A DNA stretch of 64,000 nt from Mycobacterium pseudokansasii (GCF_900566075.1 NZ_UPHU01000001.1:5890325-5954324), one strand, 5' to 3'; shown: positions 46,670 to 56,000, counted from the first letter of the stretch. Numbers and translations: made by a program. Notes: generated by a model not told the origin, from the letters alone.

Positions 46670-47680
46670 CTAGGCCGTCCCGCGCACCACAATCGTGTGC
46701 TCTGCACGGGGCACCAGCTCGCCGATCACCGCTGCACCGGGGATCTCGCCGGCGATCAGGAGTCCGCCGGAGGTCTGTGCGTCGGCCAGCAGGAGCGCCT
46801 CCTGCTCGCTGACCGCCGCCAGGTCGACGTGCGGGGCCACCCACTCGAGATTGCGCCGGGTGCCGCCGCTGACGTAGCCGGCGGCCAGGGCTTCGCGCGC
46901 GCCATCCAGATACGGAACCGCGGCCGAGTCGATCACCGCCGTCACACCGCTGGCCCTGGCCAGCTTGTGCACGTGTCCCAGCAACCCGAAACCGGTTATG
47001 TCGGTTGCACATTCGATTCCGGCCGCCAGCGCGGCCGCCGCAGCTTCGGCGTTGAGCGTGGTCATCACCTCCACGGCGTCCGCGAACCGCTCGCCGGTGG
47101 CCTTGTGCCGGCTGTTCAACACCCCGATGCCCAGCGGCTTGGTCAGCGACAGCGGGGTGCCCGGCTTACCGGAATCGTTGCGCAGCAACCTGTTCGGGTC
47201 GGCAATTCCGGTGACCGCGAGCCCGTATTTGGGCTCGGGATCGTCGACGCTGTGCCCACCGGCCAGATGACAGCCCGCAAGCGAGCACACGTCCAGCCCG
47301 CCGCGCAGCGTCTCGGCGGCCAGCTCGAACGGCAACACATCTCGCGGCCACCCCAGCAGATTGACCGCGACCACCGGCCGCCCGCCCATCGCGTACACAT
47401 CGGACAGCGCATTGGCGGCCGCGATTCGGCCCCAGTCGTAGGGATCGTCGACCACCGGGGTGAAAAAGTCCGTTGTCGCGATCAGTGCCGTGCCGCCCTC
47501 GATCAGCACCGCGGCCGCGTCGTCACCGCTGTCCAGCCCGACCAGCAGCTCGCCGGCAGGATGAGCCGGGACGCCGGCGCGCAATCCGCGCACCACATCC
47601 TCCAGCTCGCCGGGCGGGATCTTGCACGCGCAGCCGCCGCCGTGCGCGTACTGAGTCAGTCGGTAGGCCATGGCGTCCAT
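46670..47680 (-). CDS. selD: SelD, selenophosphate synthetase
   Basis: 336 residues from ATG 47678-47680 (47671 and 47692 also possible; no clear ribosome binding site decides). The catalytic cysteine-lysine pair is in YAHGGGCACKI (Cys17, Lys20 by this start, the same numbers as E. coli), so SelD itself is a Cys, not Sec, form. ATP-binding regions TTDFFTPVVDDPYDWGRIAAANALSDVYAMGG and DITGFGLLGH follow. It makes selenophosphate from selenide and ATP for SelA. It is transcribed away from selC. Confidence 0.96.
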   Translation of the reverse strand: MDAMAYRLTQYAHGGGCACKIPPGELEDVVRGLRAGVPAHPAGELLVGLDSGDDAAAVLIEGGTALIATTDFFTPVVDDPYDWGRIAAANALSDVYAMGGRPVVAVNLLGWPRDVLPFELAAETLRGGLDVCSLAGCHLAGGHSVDDPEPKYGLAVTGIADPNRLLRNDSGKPGTPLSLTKPLGIGVLNSRHKATGERFADAVEVMTTLNAEAAAAALAAGIECATDITGFGLLGHVHKLARASGVTAVIDSAAVPYLDGAREALAAGYVSGGTRRNLEWVAPHVDLAAVSEQEALLLADAQTSGGLLIAGEIPGAAVIGELVPRAEHTIVVRGTA

Positions 47681-47692
47681 AATTGTCGCCAT

Positions 47693-47806
47693 GGCCCAGG
47701 GAGGCGTCTCCGGTCTGGTGACCGGCGCGGTCTTCAAAACCGTCGAGCGACAGTTGCTGCCGCTGGCGGGTTCGATTCCCGTCCGCCTCCGCCACCTCCC
47801 TGGGCC
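47693..47806. repeat. 12-bp inverted repeat flanking the tRNA-Sec gene
   Basis: GGCCCAGGGAGG (47693-47704) and its exact complement CCTCCCTGGGCC (47795-47806) surround selC. The inner five bases of the left arm (GGAGG) are also the tRNA 5' end, which pairs with CCTCC at 47786-47790 in the mature acceptor stem. The precursor can therefore choose between the mature acceptor helix and a longer outer helix. Observation of sequence; function unproven. Confidence 0.85.
47700..47794 (+). tRNA. selC: tRNA-Sec (anticodon TCA)
   Basis: 95 bases with encoded CCA. Acceptor GGAGGCG (47700-47706) pairs with CGCCTCC (47784-47790), discriminator G. Long 6-bp D stem CCGGTC-TGGT-GACCGG, anticodon stem GCGGT-CTTCAAA-ACCGT giving TCA, extended variable arm AGCGA-CAG-TTGCT, T arm GCGGG-TTCGATT-CCCGT. 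These are the tRNA-Sec features recognised by SelA and SelB and not by EF-Tu. It lies seven bases beyond the longest possible selD start (47692), and its 3' end is 17 bases before selA. Confidence 0.98.
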
Positions 47807-47811
47807 CGGAC

Positions 47812-49104
47812 ATGAGTGACGCGCGCCGACGGGTTCCGCGCACCGACGCGCTCCTCGCCGATCCCCGCCTCGCCGAGGCGCAACAGCTGCTGGGCCGCAC
47901 CCTGGTGAAATCGGTGATCGCGCGGGCCCAGCAGCGGGCCCGCGCCGGCGAGATCGAGCCGGAGCGGGTGGCCGAGCACGCCGTCGCCGCACTCCCGCCC
48001 ACCGCGGCAAGCCTGCGGCCCGTTATCAACGCCACCGGCGTCGTCGTGCACACCAACCTGGGCCGGGCGCCGTTGTCGCAGGCCGCGGTGGACGCCGTGG
48101 TCACCGCCAGCGGCGCCACCGACGTCGAATTCGACCTGGCAACCGGTCGCCGCGCCCGCCGTGGCCGGGGCGCGCTGGCCGCGCTGGCCCGGGCGGTGCC
48201 GGCCGCCGGCGGGGTGCACGTGGTGAACAACAACGCCGCCGCGCTGCTGCTGACCGCGCTCACGCTCGCCCCGGGCAAAGAGATCGTGCTCAGCCGCGGC
48301 GAGCTGGTCGAAATCGGCGACGGATTCCGCATTCCCGAGCTGCTGGCGTCCACGGGTGCGCGGCTGCGTGAAGTCGGTACCACCAACCGCACCAGCCTGC
48401 GCGACTATGCCGACGCGATCGGGCCGGACACCGGGTTTGTGCTCAAGGTGCATCCGTCCAACTTCTGCGTCACCGGGTTCACGTCGGCGGTCAGCGTGAG
48501 CGAATTGGCGCAGCTCTTGGACACATTGCGGGCGCCATTGGTCGTCGACATCGGCTCCGGACTGCTGGCGCCGCATCCGGCGCTCCCCGACGAGCCGGAT
48601 GCGACGACGACGTTGCGCGACGGCGCCAACCTGGTCACCGCCAGCGGCGACAAACTGCTCGGCGGCCCGCAGGCCGGCCTGATGTTCGGCGACGCCGACC
48701 TGATCGAGCGGCTGCGCCGGCATCCGGCGGCCCGCGCGCTGCGGGTGGACAAACTCACCCTCGCCGCGCTGGAGGCGACCGTGGTAGGACCACCGCCACC
48801 GGTAGCTCGAGCGCTGGCCGCCGACGTGACGCAGCTGCGCGCCCGCGCCGAAAGCCTCGCCGCGCAGCTGCCCGGCGCGCTCGCGGTGGACTGTGTGGCG
48901 GCCGTCGGCGGCGGCGGGGCCCCGGGTGTGCGGCTGCCCAGCGCCGCGCTCAGCCTGCCCGAGTCCTACGCCGCCAAGCTGCGCACCGCCAGCCCGCCGG
49001 TCGTCGGCCGGGTGGAGAGCGGCCGGTGCCTGGTGGATCTGCGCACGGTGGCGCCGGAAGAGGACGAGCTGGTGCTGGCGGCGGTGCTGGCGTGTTCGTC
49101 ATAG
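47812..49104 (+). CDS. selA: SelA, L-seryl-tRNA(Sec) selenium transferase
   Basis: 430 residues. The PLP lysine is Lys281 in TASGDKLLGGPQAG. Other conserved blocks: INATGVVVHTNLGRAPLS, GALAALARAVPAAGGVHVVNNNAAALLL and VHPSNFCVTGFTS. It converts Ser-tRNA(Sec) to Sec-tRNA(Sec) with selenophosphate. The gene starts 17 bases after selC and overlaps selB by 13 bases. Confidence 0.98.
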   Translation: MSDARRRVPRTDALLADPRLAEAQQLLGRTLVKSVIARAQQRARAGEIEPERVAEHAVAALPPTAASLRPVINATGVVVHTNLGRAPLSQAAVDAVVTASGATDVEFDLATGRRARRGRGALAALARAVPAAGGVHVVNNNAAALLLTALTLAPGKEIVLSRGELVEIGDGFRIPELLASTGARLREVGTTNRTSLRDYADAIGPDTGFVLKVHPSNFCVTGFTSAVSVSELAQLLDTLRAPLVVDIGSGLLAPHPALPDEPDATTTLRDGANLVTASGDKLLGGPQAGLMFGDADLIERLRRHPAARALRVDKLTLAALEATVVGPPPPVARALAADVTQLRARAESLAAQLPGALAVDCVAAVGGGGAPGVRLPSAALSLPESYAAKLRTASPPVVGRVESGRCLVDLRTVAPEEDELVLAAVLACSS

Positions 49105-50771
49105 CCACCGCGGGCCACGTCGACCACGGCAAGTCGACGCTGGTCCATCGGCTCACCGGGATGTGGCCGGACCGGCTGGCCGAAGAACAGCGCCGGGGCC
49201 TGACCATTGACCTGGGCTTCGCCTGGACCGAACTCGACGGGCACCGGTTGGCGTTCGTCGATGTGCCGGGCCATGAACGGTTCGTTCCCACCATGCTGGC
49301 CGGTGTGGGCCCGGTTCCGGCCGTCATGTTCGTGGTGGCCGCCACCGAGGGCTGGATGCCGCAGTCCGACGAGCATCTCGCGGCCTTGGACGCGCTGCGG
49401 GTTGGGCATGTGCTGGTCGTCATCAGCAAGGCCGACCTTGCCGATCCGGCGCCGGCGATCGAGCAGGTGCGGGCGCGGTTGGCCGACGCGCCGGTCGCGC
49501 TGGGCACCGACCTGGACCAGGTGCGCAGCGGGCTCCTGAAGCTGGTGCAACGGCTGCCGCGGCCGGACCGCGACGGCGACGTGCGGCTGTGGGTCGACCG
49601 CTGCTTCACCGTGCGCGGTGCGGGCACCGTCGTCACCGGGACGCTGAGCGCCGGCACGATCCGGGTGGGCGACGAACTCGAGCACGCCGCACGCCGCGTC
49701 ACCGTCCGCGGCCTGCAGTCGCTGGGCCGAGACGTCGACGAGGCCAACGCGGTGGCGCGGGTAGCGGTGAACCTGCGCGGCGTGGACCGCCGGCACATCG
49801 CCCGCGGCGACACCGTTCGCACGCCGGGCACCTGGCTGGATACCGCGGAGATCGACGTGGCCCTGCGGTCGGCGGACGCCCTGCACCGCCAGCTGGTGCT
49901 GCACATCGGGTCCGCGGCGGTGCCGGTGCAGGTGCGTCCGCTGGGGACGGCCGGGGCGCGGCTCCGATTGGCCAGGCCGTTGCCGTTGCGGGTCGGCGAC
50001 GTCGGGTTGCTGCGCGATCCCGGGGAACACCGGATCGCGGCCGGCATCGAGGTGCTCGATGTGCGGCCGCCCGGGCTGCGCCGCCGCGGTGCGGCCCGCG
50101 CCCGGGGCGAGGAGCTGGCGACCGGTCGGGTGCGCCCGCCCGAGTGCGCACCCGCGGCGCAGTTGCGCGCGATGGGTCTGCCAGCCACCGGCCGCCGGGT
50201 TGGCGAGTGGGTGGTGGATCCGCGGTGGTGGGCCGGACGATGCGAGGTTGCGATCACGACGGTGCAGCGCTGGGTGGCCGAGCACGACATCGCGGCGGGC
50301 ATGCCGCTGGAGGCGCTGCGGCAGCGGGTGGGCCTCCCGGCCGCCGAACTGGTATCCGAGCTGCTCGACGGCACCGGCCTGGAGGTGGCCGACGGCCTGG
50401 TACGGCCGCCCGGGGCGGTCCTGCCGGCCCGCGTCGACAAGGCGGTGCGCACGGTGGAGGAGTGGCTGGCCGCCGACCCGTTCCGGGCGCCGGAGGCCGA
50501 CGAACTGGCCGAACTGAAGCTGGGCAACCGCGAGCTGGCCGCGGCGGTGCGGGCCGGACGGCTGACCCGGGTTGCCGACGGCGTCGTGCTCGGGCCCGAC
50601 GCTTTCGCGCGGGCGGCCGCCATCCTGGCGACGCTGCCGCAGCCGTTCACCGTGAGCGAAGCCCGCCGGGCCCTGGGCACCACTCGCCGGGTGGCCGTGC
50701 CGTTGCTCGAACAGCTTGACGCGCTGAGGATTACCCGCCGCGATGCGGACGGCACCAGAACGACGCTTTAA
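49092..50771 (+). CDS. selB: SelB, selenocysteine-specific elongation factor
   Basis: 559 residues from GTG 49092 (FVIATAGHVDHGKS). P-loop GHVDHGKST, DVPGHERFV (G3) and ISKADLAD (G4, a variant of NKxD) form the GTPase domain, followed by EF-Tu-like beta domains and C-terminal winged-helix modules (from about 350) that bind the SECIS hairpin. It brings Sec-tRNA to the ribosome at the fdhA UGA. It is shorter than E. coli SelB. Its end lies 46 bases before the fdhA start. Confidence 0.97.
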   Translation: MFVIATAGHVDHGKSTLVHRLTGMWPDRLAEEQRRGLTIDLGFAWTELDGHRLAFVDVPGHERFVPTMLAGVGPVPAVMFVVAATEGWMPQSDEHLAALDALRVGHVLVVISKADLADPAPAIEQVRARLADAPVALGTDLDQVRSGLLKLVQRLPRPDRDGDVRLWVDRCFTVRGAGTVVTGTLSAGTIRVGDELEHAARRVTVRGLQSLGRDVDEANAVARVAVNLRGVDRRHIARGDTVRTPGTWLDTAEIDVALRSADALHRQLVLHIGSAAVPVQVRPLGTAGARLRLARPLPLRVGDVGLLRDPGEHRIAAGIEVLDVRPPGLRRRGAARARGEELATGRVRPPECAPAAQLRAMGLPATGRRVGEWVVDPRWWAGRCEVAITTVQRWVAEHDIAAGMPLEALRQRVGLPAAELVSELLDGTGLEVADGLVRPPGAVLPARVDKAVRTVEEWLAADPFRAPEADELAELKLGNRELAAAVRAGRLTRVADGVVLGPDAFARAAAILATLPQPFTVSEARRALGTTRRVAVPLLEQLDALRITRRDADGTRTTL

Positions 50772-50817
50772 GGCTGCGGGTTTGCTCCCCGAGTACGTCA
50801 CAAGGTTGGATCAAATA

Positions 50818-53800
50818 ATGCACCCGGACAGCAAGCTTGCGAAGTTGATCCAGTCCTGGCCGGTCTACCGCCAGCTCACCGGGTCCGACCCGCTGGGCCG
50901 CGGCAAGGCCGCACAGTCGGCTCGCTCGGAAACGCTGACGCCGCGCACCGCCGAGGCCGACCACGTCGCACACTCGGTATGTCCGTTCTGCGCGGTGGGC
51001 TGCGCCCAGAAGGTGTACGTCAAAGACGAGAAGGTCATCCAGATCGAGGGCAACCCGGACAGTCCGATTTCTCGAGGACGCCTGTGCCCCAAGGGGTCTG
51101 CCAGCACACAACTGGTCACCGGGCCGCAGCGGGAAACCGTCGTGCGCTACCGCGCCCCCTACGCCACCGAGTGGCAGGAACTCGACCTGGACACCGCGAT
51201 GGACATGGTCGCCGACCGGGTGCTCGACGCCCGTCGCAAGGGCTGGCAGGACTTCGACGCCGACCGCAACACGCTGCGCCGCACCATGGGCATCGCCAGC
51301 CTCGGCGGCGCCACCCTGGACAACGAAGAGAACTACCTGATCAAGAAGCTCTTCACCGCCCTGGGCGCGCTGCAGATCGAGAACCAGGCCCGTATTTGAC
51401 ACAGCGCCACGGTTCCCGGTCTGGGGGCCTCCTTCGGTCGCGGCGGAGCGACGGACTATCAGCAAGACCTGGTCAACTCGGACTTCATCGTCATCATGGG
51501 CTCGAACATGGCCGAGGCCCATCCGGTCGGGTTCCAGTGGGTGATCGAAGCCAAGGCGCGCGGCACCGAGGTCGTCCACATCGACCCGCGGTTCACCCGC
51601 ACCAGCGCGCTGGCCGACCGGCACGTGGCGCTGCGAGCCGGCAGCGACATCGCGTTCCTCGGCGGGGTGATCAACTACATCCTGTCCAACGGGCTGGATT
51701 TCCGCGAGTACGTCACCGCCTACACCAACGCCTCGTTCCTGGTCGACGAAAACTACCGGGACACCGAGGATCTCGACGGTCTGTTCAGCGGCTACGACCC
51801 CGACACGGCCTCGTACGACCCGGCGACCTGGCACTACGAATCGACACATCACGGCGGTCGCGGCGGGGCCGACGACAAACAGCGCGCCGCACCCGATCAG
51901 CTCGGCTCCGGCGGGCCGGCGGTGGAGGGCGCAGCTGGTGATATCCCCGCCGACCCGACGCTGCAGCACCCGCGCTGCGTCTATCAGATCCTCAAGCGGC
52001 ACTACGCCCGCTACACCCCGGAGATGGTCGAGCGGGTGTGTGGCGTGCCGGCCGACACCTTCCTTCAGGTGGCGCGGGCGTGGACGCAAAACTCCGGCCG
52101 GGAGCGCACCACGGCGCTGGTGTACAGCGTCGGCTGGACCCAGCACACCGTGGGCGCGCAGTTCATCCGCGCCGGCTCGATCATCCAGCTGCTGCTGGGC
52201 AACATCGGCCGGCCCGGCGGCGGGGTCTTCGCGCTGCGCGGGCACGCCAGTATCCAGGGCTCCACGGATGTGCCGACACTGTTCAACCTGCTGCCCGGCT
52301 ACCTGGCCATGCCGCACGCCGGCCAGGCCAACCTGGCCGACTACCTCGACCGGATCACAAGCCAGAATCAGAAGGGCTTCTGGCACAACGCCGACGCCTA
52401 CATGGTGTCGCTGCTCAAGGAGTACTGGGGCGAGCACGCCACCGCCGACAACGACTATTGCTTCGACTACCTACCGCGGATCAACGGCGACCACAGCACC
52501 TACCGCACCGTCATGGACATGGTCGACGGGACGGTGTTCGGCTACTTCCTGCTCGGCCAGAACCCGGCCGTCGGGTCCGCCCACGGGAGGCTGCAGCGGC
52601 TCGGCATGGCCAACCTGGATTGGCTGGTGGTCCGCGACCTGGTGATGATCGAAAGCGCCACCTTCTGGAAGGACGCCCCCGAGGTGGAGACCGGTGAGAT
52701 CACCCCGCAGGCATGCCGGACGGAGGTGTTCTTCTTCCCGGCGGCCTCGCACGTGGAGAAGGCCGGCACGTTCACCCAGACCCAGCGGATGCTTCAGTGG
52801 CGGGAGAAAGCCGTCGACCCGCCCGGGGACGCCCGCTCGGAGTTGTGGTTCTTCTACCACCTGGGACGGCGGCTGCGGGACAAGCTGGCCGGCTCGACCG
52901 ACGAACGCGACCGGCCGCTGCTGGACCTGTTCTGGGACTACGAGATGGAGGGTGACGAGCCCTCGGGTGAGGACGTGTTGCGCCGCATCAACGGCATCGA
53001 CCTGACGACCGGCCGGGCGATTAACGGCTACACCGAGTTGAAGGCCGACGGCAGCACCGCCTGCGGCTGCTGGATCTACAGCGGCGTATACGCCGACGAC
53101 GTGAACCAGGCGGCCCGGCGGGACACCTCGCAGTGGGGCTGGACCTGGCCGCTGAACCGGAAGGTGCTCTACAACCGGGCGTCGGCCGACCCGGCGGGCC
53201 GGCCGTGGAGCGAACGCAAGAAGCTCGTCTGGTGGGACGTCGATCGCGCCGAGTGGACGGGCCTTGATGTGCCCGACTTCGAGAAGAACAAACCGCCGGA
53301 CTACCGCCCGCCCGACGGCGCGGTGGGTGTCGAGGCGTTGCGCGGCGACGACGCGTTCGTGATGCAGGCCGACGGCAAGGGCTGGCTGTTCGCACCCAGC
53401 GGCCTGGCCGACGGTCCGCTGCCCACGCACTACGAACCGCACGAGTCCCCGGTGCGCAACGCGCTGTACCAGCAGCAGGGCAACCCGACGCGAATCGTCT
53501 ACGGCCGCAACGACAACCCGTCGAACCCGGCTCCGCCGGAGGCTCACGGGGAGGTGTTCCCGTTCGTCTTCACCGCCGCACGGCTGACCGAGCACCACAC
53601 GGCGGGCGGGATGAGCCGTCAGCTGCCCTACCTGTCGGAGCTGCAGCCTGCGTTGTTCGTCGAGGTGTCACCGGAATTGGCGCGCATCCGGGGGCTGACG
53701 CATATGGAGTGGGCGCATGTGATCACCAGCCGCACCGCGGTGGATGCGCGGGTGCTGGTGACCGAGCGGATGAAGCCACTTCGCATTGATGACCATGTGG

Positions 53801-54057
53801 TGCAACAGATTTGGATGCCCTACCACTGGGGTTACCGCGGGCTGGTCGACGGCGACGTGGTCAACGACCTGCTCGGGGTGGTCTTGGACCCCAACGTCTT
53901 CATCCAGGAGAGCAAGGTCTGCACCTGTGACGTGCAACCGGGACGACGGCCCCGCGGACCGGCGCTGCTGGCCTACATCGCCGAATACCGCCGCCGGGCC
54001 GGCGTCACCACGGCGACCGGCACCCGACTGGACACCCATAGCGAGGAAACCCCTTGA
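50818..54057 (+). CDS. fdhA: Formate dehydrogenase catalytic subunit, selenoprotein (Sec194 at TGA 51397-51399)
   Basis: 1079 residues if the in-frame TGA is read as Sec194. N-terminal [4Fe-4S] ligands Cys55, Cys58, Cys62 and Cys90 (CPFCAVGC...LCPKG). The Sec site NQARI-Sec-HSATVPGLG is the FDH-N motif where formate is oxidised at bis-MGD molybdenum or tungsten; the frame on both sides continues FDH homology (SNMAEAHPVGFQW, FTRTSALADRHV). The ATG at 50818 avoids an extension that overlaps selB. There is no twin-arginine signal, so it is likely cytoplasmic. Next in the operon are the Fe-S and NrfD-type subunits. Confidence 0.96.
51397..51429 (+). promoter_or_regulatory. UGA Sec codon with bacterial SECIS hairpin
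   Basis: Eleven bases after the TGA (51397-51399), GGTTCCC (51411-51417) and GGGGGCC (51423-51429) form a 7-bp stem (two G-U) closing the loop GGTCT (51418-51422). GGUCU is the loop sequence bound by E. coli SelB in fdhF. Distance and shape fit a bacterial SECIS. It directs UGA decoding as Sec instead of stop. Confidence 0.93.
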
Positions 54058-54935
54058 ACCGCAACAGTTTCTATGGCCCGCTGAGCGATCCGGCCGGCGA
54101 CGCCGGGCATCTGGAACACCCAGCGCGAGTCGGGTTCTTCACCGACACCTCGGTGTGCATCGGCTGCAAGGCCTGCGAGGTGGCCTGCAAGGAATGGAAT
54201 CGGGTGCCCGACGACGGCTTCAACCTGCTGGGGATGTCGTTCGACAACACCGGCATGCTCAGCGCCAACACCTGGCGGCACGTGGCGTTCATCGAGCAGC
54301 CGGCTACCGATCTCGGCATCCCGAAATTCGAGCGCCCCGGCGCGTCGGCCGGCCCGGAGTCCCGCACCGACTTTCGCTGGCTGATGAGCTCCGACGTGTG
54401 CAAGCACTGCACCCATGCCGGGTGTCTGGACGTGTGCCCGACGGGCGCGCTGTTCCGCACCGAGTTCGGCACTGTCGTTGTGCAGCAAGACATTTGCAAC
54501 GGCTGCGGGTATTGCGTGTCCGGCTGCCCGTACGGGGTGATCGACCGCCGCGAAGGTGATGGCCGGGCGTGGAAATGCACGCTGTGCTACGACCGGCTGC
54601 ATGACGGGCTGGAACCGGCGTGCGCCAAGGCCTGCCCCACCGACTCCATCCAGTTCGGCCCGCTCGACGAACTGCGGGAGCGCGCCGCCCGCCGGGTCGA
54701 GCAGCTGCAGGAGCGCGGCGTAACCGAGGCGCGGTTGTACGGTCACGATCCCGACGACGGCGTGGGCGGCGACGGCGCGTTCTTCCTGCTCTTGGACGAG
54801 CCCGAGGTCTACGGATTGCCGCCGGATCCGGTGGTGCCCACCCGGGACCTGCCGGCCATGTGGCGCTACGCCGGGATGGCCGCGTCGGCCCTGGTGGCCG
54901 CCGCGGTGTCGGCGTTCGTCGGGAGCCGGTTATGA
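54054..54935 (+). CDS. fdhB: Formate dehydrogenase Fe-S subunit
   Basis: 293 residues from TTG 54054, overlapping the fdhA TGA. Four ferredoxin-like clusters: CIGCKACEVAC, CKHCTHAGCLDVC, CNGCGYCVSGC and CTLCYDRLHDG...CAKAC. A single hydrophobic C-terminal helix (RYAGMAASALVAAAVSAFVGS) anchors it in the membrane. It passes electrons from FdhA to the membrane partner. Its TGA overlaps the ATG of the next gene. Confidence 0.95.
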   Translation: MNRNSFYGPLSDPAGDAGHLEHPARVGFFTDTSVCIGCKACEVACKEWNRVPDDGFNLLGMSFDNTGMLSANTWRHVAFIEQPATDLGIPKFERPGASAGPESRTDFRWLMSSDVCKHCTHAGCLDVCPTGALFRTEFGTVVVQQDICNGCGYCVSGCPYGVIDRREGDGRAWKCTLCYDRLHDGLEPACAKACPTDSIQFGPLDELRERAARRVEQLQERGVTEARLYGHDPDDGVGGDGAFFLLLDEPEVYGLPPDPVVPTRDLPAMWRYAGMAASALVAAAVSAFVGSRL

Positions 54936-55888
54936 CCAGGGGGACGGCCGGCGGGCGGGAACAGCTCGCCGTGCCCCGAGCGGAGTTCCGGTCCTATTAC
55001 GGGCGTCCGGTGCTCAAACCACCGGTGTGGGAGTGGAAGATCGCGGCGTACCTGTTCTCCGGCGGCCTGTCGGCGGGTTCGGCGCTACTGGCCGCCGGAG
55101 CCGATCTGACCGGGCGTCCGGCGCTGTGCCGGGTGAGCCGAGTCGGGGCTCTGGCCAGCCTCCTGGCCAGCATGTACTTCCTCGTCGCCGACCTCGGTCG
55201 TCCCGAGCGGTTCCACCACATGCTGCGGGTGGCCAAGCCGAGTTCGCCGATGAGCGTCGGCACCTGGATTCTGACCGCCTACGGGCCGGGCGCCGGGCTG
55301 GCCGGGGTCGCCGAGCTGATGCCGGCGGCGCTGCGGCGCACCTGGGCGGGTGCGCTCGTGCGCTGGTCGGCACGACCGGCGGGACTCTCGGCGGCGGCCG
55401 TCGCACCCGGGGTTGCCTCCTACACCGCGGTCCTGCTGTCGCAGACCGCCGTCCCCGCCTGGCACGAGGCGCACCCCTATCTGCCCTTCGTCTTCACCGG
55501 CTCGGCCGCGGCCAGCGGCGGCGGCTGGGGCATGGTGCTGGCGCCGGTGGCCGAGGCCGGTCCGGCGCGACGGCTCGCCGTCGTGGGCGCCGTGCTGGAG
55601 GTCGCGGCGTCGCGACTGCTGGAGCAACGGCTGGGCCTGGCCGCCGAGGCGTACACGACGGGAAAGCCGCACCGGCTGCGCAAGTGGGCGGAGTACCTGA
55701 CGGTCGGCGGGGCGCTGGGGACGGCGGCGGCCCGCCGGAGCCGGTTCGCCGCAGCGCTGTGCGGGCTGGCGCTACTCACCGGCAGTGCGCTGCAGCGGTT
55801 CGGGGTGTTCGAGGCCGGCGTGGAATCCACCCGGGATCCGAAATACGTGGTGGTGCCGCAGCGCCAGCGGCTCGATTCCGGCCACTGA
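54932..55888 (+). CDS. NrfD-type membrane subunit of formate dehydrogenase
   Basis: 318 residues with about eight hydrophobic segments. KPPVWEWKIAAYLFSGGLSAGSALLAAG is the NrfD/PsrC quinone-site helix, followed by FLVADLGRPERFHHMLRVAKPSSPMSVGTWIL, also NrfD-like. It would reduce quinone without heme, unlike the FdnI cytochrome. The ATG overlaps the fdhB stop (ATGA), so fdhABC is one translational unit. A short tail of charged residues ends it. Confidence 0.9.
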   Translation: MTRGTAGGREQLAVPRAEFRSYYGRPVLKPPVWEWKIAAYLFSGGLSAGSALLAAGADLTGRPALCRVSRVGALASLLASMYFLVADLGRPERFHHMLRVAKPSSPMSVGTWILTAYGPGAGLAGVAELMPAALRRTWAGALVRWSARPAGLSAAAVAPGVASYTAVLLSQTAVPAWHEAHPYLPFVFTGSAAASGGGWGMVLAPVAEAGPARRLAVVGAVLEVAASRLLEQRLGLAAEAYTTGKPHRLRKWAEYLTVGGALGTAAARRSRFAAALCGLALLTGSALQRFGVFEAGVESTRDPKYVVVPQRQRLDSGH

Positions 55889-55894
55889 GCGGGG

Positions 55895-55911
55895 CCCGAG
55901 CGGCCCTCGGG
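55895..55911 (+). terminator. Possible terminator hairpin after the fdh operon
   Basis: CCCGAG (55895-55900) pairs with CTCGGG (55906-55911) around a five-base loop, seven bases past the stop of the NrfD gene and before the convergent YqeY gene. Short and with no U-tract, so weak evidence. Confidence 0.35.
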
Positions 55912-56000
55912 GCAGTTGGCCACTTGGGCGCGGCGAGATCGACGCCAGCGCGGAAAGGACCGAGTGAACGTCGCGCTAGCGTGAATCTCGGTGAAAGCCG

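Noticed and set aside
46670..47680. SelD as a second selenoprotein
   Set aside because: The catalytic position is TGC (Cys), with no in-frame TGA in the gene.
49026..49091. Longer selB start inside selA
   Set aside because: The extension is a shadow of selA; the GTP-binding domain begins directly after the GTG at 49092.
50743..50817. Longer fdhA start overlapping selB
   Set aside because: The extra residues do not look like FDH, and the ATG at 50818 gives the family-like N-terminus; the overlap would be with the last codons of selB.
51397..51399. TGA read as a premature stop, making fdhA a pseudogene
   Set aside because: The frame is preserved on both sides, the position is the Sec residue of FDH, a SECIS hairpin follows, and selA, selB, selC and selD are adjacent.
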